Source of the DNA: Hymenobacter profundi
GTDB taxonomy: Bacteria > Bacteroidota > Bacteroidia > Cytophagales > Hymenobacteraceae
Length of the DNA: 64,000 bases
Direction: 5' to 3'
Assembly (NCBI RefSeq): GCF_019334315.1
Contig: NZ_JAHWGL010000006.1
Location: 1-64,000, forward strand
Made by a program: the position numbers and the translations under genes. This document shows, one piece after another, positions 61,160 to 64,000 of the stretch; position 1 is the stretch's first letter, and every line of letters starts with the position of its first letter. The notes under the pieces are model-generated. The model made no database searches. It saw nothing but the letters and a program-made list of their open reading frames with translations, and had not been told where the DNA came from.

Positions 61160-64000
61160 TTACTCCGATACCGACTCACGCTTGGCACGTGACGCCCGCT
61201 TGGGAGCTACGACTTCTTCAGTTGCCCGAGCGTTCTGCAACGCTTCGAGTTCCTCCTTCGAGCCTACTACCTGGCGCGTGTATTCGCGCAAGCCAGTACC
61301 GGCCGGAATGAGGTGACCTACGATTACGTTCTCCTTCAAGCCCAGCAGTTCGTCGGCCTTGCCACGGATGGCAGCTTCCGACAGCACCTTAGTCGTTTCT
61401 TGGAAGGAAGCAGCCGAGATGAATGACTGTGTACCTAGCGAAGCCTGTGTGATACCCTGGAGGGTAGGACGCGATACAGCGGGCTGAGCCTCCCGTACCT
61501 CCACCAGTTTCAAGTCACGACGACGGAGCGACGAGTTTTCATCGCGCAGCTTACGAGCCGATACAATCTGGCCGGGGCGCATGTTGGTCGAATCGCCGGC
61601 TTCCGTTACCACCTTCATGTCGATGATGGTATCGTTCTCCTCCATGAAAATCACCTTGTCTATTACTTGGTGCTCCAAGAAGCTAGTGTCGCCTGCATCG
61701 AGAATCACAACTTTCTGCATCATCTGGCGCACTACCACCTCAATGTGCTTATCGTTGATTTTTACACCCTGCAAACGGTACACTTCCTGAATCTCGTTCA
61801 CGAGGTACTCTTGCACTGCGCCTGGACCCTGAATGCTCAGAATGTCGTTCGGAGTGATAGCACCATCGGAAAGCGGCATACCGGCCCGGATAAAGTCGTT
61901 GTCCTGCACTAGAATGTGCTTCGACAGCGGCACCATGTATTTCTTCTTCACGCCGTCTTTCGACTCAACGAAGATTTCACGGTTACCACGCTTCACCGTA
62001 CCGTAGCTCACTACACCATCAATTTCCGATACAACGGCCGGGTTTGAGGGGTTACGAGCCTCGAATAGTTCCGTAACGCGAGGTAGACCACCGGTAATGT
62101 CGCGGGTTTTACCCACGGCACGCGGAATCTTAGCGAGGATGTAACCTGCTTTGATTTTCTGACCATTCTCCACGTTCAAGTGAGAGCCTACTGGTACACT
62201 GTAGCCTTTCTGAGACTCGTCAGCGTCCTTCTTGCCCGACTTAACGATGATAGACGGGTTCTGGGTCTTGTCGCGTGACTCGATGATTACCTTCTCACGG
62301 TGACCTGTCTGCTCGTCCGACTCTTCACGGTAGGTTACGCCTTCCGTAATCGAATCGTACTGAATCGTACCGTCAAACTCAGCCAGAATTACCGCGTTAT
62401 ACGGATCCCAGTTATTGAGCTCTTGGCCTTTCTCAACTTGCTGACCTTCGTCGACGAGCAGGAAAGAGCCATACGGGATGTGGTGCGAGATAAAGACCTT
62501 ACCAGTACCTGGTTCCACAATACGAATCTCGCCTGAACGGCCCATCACAACTTTCACTGACTCGCCTTCGGCATTAGCAGTGTCTACTGTGCGGACATCT
62601 TCAAATTCGATTACACCATTGAACTTAGCACGTGTGCTAGCTTCTACCGCGATATTAGAAGCCGTACCACCTACGTGGAACGTACGCAGCGTCAGCTGGG
62701 TACCAGGCTCACCGATTGACTGAGCAGCAATAACACCTACCGCTTCACCCTTCTGGACCATACGGCCCGACGACAGGTTACGACCGTAGCACTTGGCGCA
62801 GATACCACGTTTCGATTCGCAGGTCAGTACCGAACGGATTTCCACCGATTCGATGCTGGTCTGATCGATGCGACGCGTCACCTCTTCGGTGATTTCGTCG
62901 CCAGCCGTCAGGATTACTTCATCGGTTAAAGGATCGATGATGTCGTGTACTGCTACCCGACCCAGAATACGCTCAGCCAACGATTCTACGATATCCTCGT
63001 TGTCTTTCAGTGCGAAAGTCTCGATGCCGCGCAGTGTGCCGCAGTCTACCTCATTCACGATAACGTCCTGCGATACGTCTACCAGACGACGCGTCAGGTA
63101 ACCGGCGTCAGCCGTTTTCAGTGCCGTATCGGCCAGACCCTTACGAGCACCGTGGGTAGAGATAAAGTACTCGATTACGTCCAAGCCTTCTTTGAAGTTG
63201 GACAGAATCGGGTTTTCGATAATCTCTCCTACCGAACCCTGCAATGACTTCTGTGGCTTAGCCATCAGACCCCGCATACCGCCAAGCTGACGGATTTGTT
63301 CGCGTGAACCACGGGCACCGGAGTGCATCATCATGTAAATCGAGTTGAAGCCCTGGTTCTCCTTCTCGAGGCGACCCATGAGGGTTTCAGTGATTTGGTT
63401 GTTGATACGCGTCCAGATGTCGATAACCTGGTTGTAACGCTCGTTGTCCGTAATCAGACCCATCTGGTAGTTCTGGGTCACGGCTTTCACGTCGTTCTGA
63501 GCTTGCAGAATCAGCTCGTCCTTCTCCTGTGGAATCTGGATATCACCCAGACCCATCGACAGACCACCTTTGTAAGCCGACTGGAAACCCAGCGTCTTGA
63601 TGTCGTCGAGGAATTGTGCGGTACGGGCCATGCCGGTCCGCTTGAACACCAGCGAGATGATTTGCTGAAGTTTCTTCTTAGTCAGCAGTTCGTCTACGAA
63701 ACCTACCTCCTCAGGTACGAGTTGATTGAATAGCACACGACCAGCAACGGTTTCGATGATTTTGGTAACGAGGTTGTCGTCTTCATCACGAACCTTCGTA
63801 CGCACCTTGATATAAGCGTGCTTCGAAAGTTGCTTTTCGTTGATGGCAATTACTACCTCCTCATCCGAGTAGAACATCCGGCCTTCGCCTTGGATCTTCT
63901 CGTCGTCGGTCGAGCGCTTGCCTTTAGTTACATAGTACAGACCTAGAACCATGTCCTGCGACGGTACCGCGATGGGCGCGCCGTTAGCAGGGTTCAGGAT
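61160..64000 (-). CDS. rpoC: RNA polymerase beta-prime subunit, C-terminal part (cut by window)
   Basis: 946 residues of the C-terminal two thirds are in the window; the frame runs open to base 64000 and the N-terminal region with the NADFDGD catalytic loop lies outside. Read at the edge is [20 protein letters not shown], the segment that follows the catalytic loop. The trigger-loop region is visible in [32 protein letters not shown] in outline, the second zinc cluster in [19 protein letters not shown], and [30 protein letters not shown]-type bridging sequence in [20 protein letters not shown]. It ends with a basic tail ([13 protein letters not shown]). Terminator follows. Confidence 0.98.
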   Translation of the reverse strand: MLNPANGAPIAVPSQDMVLGLYYVTKGKRSTDDEKIQGEGRMFYSDEEVVIAINEKQLSKHAYIKVRTKVRDEDDNLVTKIIETVAGRVLFNQLVPEEVGFVDELLTKKKLQQIISLVFKRTGMARTAQFLDDIKTLGFQSAYKGGLSMGLGDIQIPQEKDELILQAQNDVKAVTQNYQMGLITDNERYNQVIDIWTRINNQITETLMGRLEKENQGFNSIYMMMHSGARGSREQIRQLGGMRGLMAKPQKSLQGSVGEIIENPILSNFKEGLDVIEYFISTHGARKGLADTALKTADAGYLTRRLVDVSQDVIVNEVDCGTLRGIETFALKDNEDIVESLAERILGRVAVHDIIDPLTDEVILTAGDEITEEVTRRIDQTSIESVEIRSVLTCESKRGICAKCYGRNLSSGRMVQKGEAVGVIAAQSIGEPGTQLTLRTFHVGGTASNIAVEASTRAKFNGVIEFEDVRTVDTANAEGESVKVVMGRSGEIRIVEPGTGKVFISHHIPYGSFLLVDEGQQVEKGQELNNWDPYNAVILAEFDGTIQYDSITEGVTYREESDEQTGHREKVIIESRDKTQNPSIIVKSGKKDADESQKGYSVPVGSHLNVENGQKIKAGYILAKIPRAVGKTRDITGGLPRVTELFEARNPSNPAVVSEIDGVVSYGTVKRGNREIFVESKDGVKKKYMVPLSKHILVQDNDFIRAGMPLSDGAITPNDILSIQGPGAVQEYLVNEIQEVYRLQGVKINDKHIEVVVRQMMQKVVILDAGDTSFLEHQVIDKVIFMEENDTIIDMKVVTEAGDSTNMRPGQIVSARKLRDENSSLRRRDLKLVEVREAQPAVSRPTLQGITQASLGTQSFISAASFQETTKVLSEAAIRGKADELLGLKENVIVGHLIPAGTGLREYTRQVVGSKEELEALQNARATEEVVAPKRASRAKRESVSE

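Overview
The window is a 64 kb piece of the chromosome of a GC-rich member of the Bacteroidota, most likely Hymenobacter or a close relative in the Cytophagales. The grounds are Bacteroidota-type promoters (TTTG, about 20 nt, then TAnnTTTG), no Shine-Dalgarno pattern before most starts, a long SecA with a roughly 95-residue N-terminal insertion, several lipoproteins and exported proteins of Bacteroidota families, and the order rpoC, DUF3467, rpsL, rpsG, fusA, rpsJ, S10/spc/alpha genes, rplQ, eno, ftsB-like. The genus is inferred from gene content and style; no 16S gene, tRNA, CRISPR array, phage or intact transposase was seen.

Left part (1-31 kb, about 60% GC in sampled lines) is a mixed accessory and housekeeping region. 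It holds a divergent diadenylate-cyclase-like protein, a GH43 lipoprotein, two small folded-domain proteins (DUF4442, PPC/DUF296), and a three-gene operon of one giant TPR plus MORN/YwqK-repeat exported protein with two DUF3857/transglutaminase-like proteins, one with its catalytic triad and one without. Then come an ECF sigma factor, anti-sigma factor and surface-type beta protein operon, an ALDH7-type dehydrogenase, a zinc-dependent phospholipase C-like protein, HtrA, Hsp20, an M20 amidohydrolase, a SPOR-like lipoprotein overlapping deoC, secA, and glf with a glycosyltransferase.

Middle part (31-41 kb) has a GNAT protein, dapF divergent from an RNA-methyltransferase-like gene, a Ppx/GppA phosphatase, an Ldh-family oxidoreductase, an L,D-transpeptidase-like protein, an HscA-like Hsp70, an ftsB/divIC-like gene and eno. 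The gap 36289-36899 contains the decayed C-terminal end of a TonB-dependent receptor that has no open reading frame of useful length.

Right part (41-64 kb) is the ribosomal-protein supercluster read on the minus strand from rpoC (cut by the window edge) to rplQ. It includes two genes shorter than 60 codons, rpmD and rpmJ. The cluster is not one block: a strong terminator and a new promoter separate rpsJ from rplC, and a terminator-like hairpin plus a promoter inside a palindrome separate rpsN from rpsH.

Intergenic DNA is rich in inverted repeats. One dispersed family carries an AACGA-N-TCGTT core (copies near 1.5, 16.4, 18.5, 28.0 and 38.8 kb). A second type starts with GTAGGGGCG (33.2 and 14.5 kb). 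A third class is a set of spacer hairpins whose arms are built from short repeated words, found mainly between ribosomal genes.
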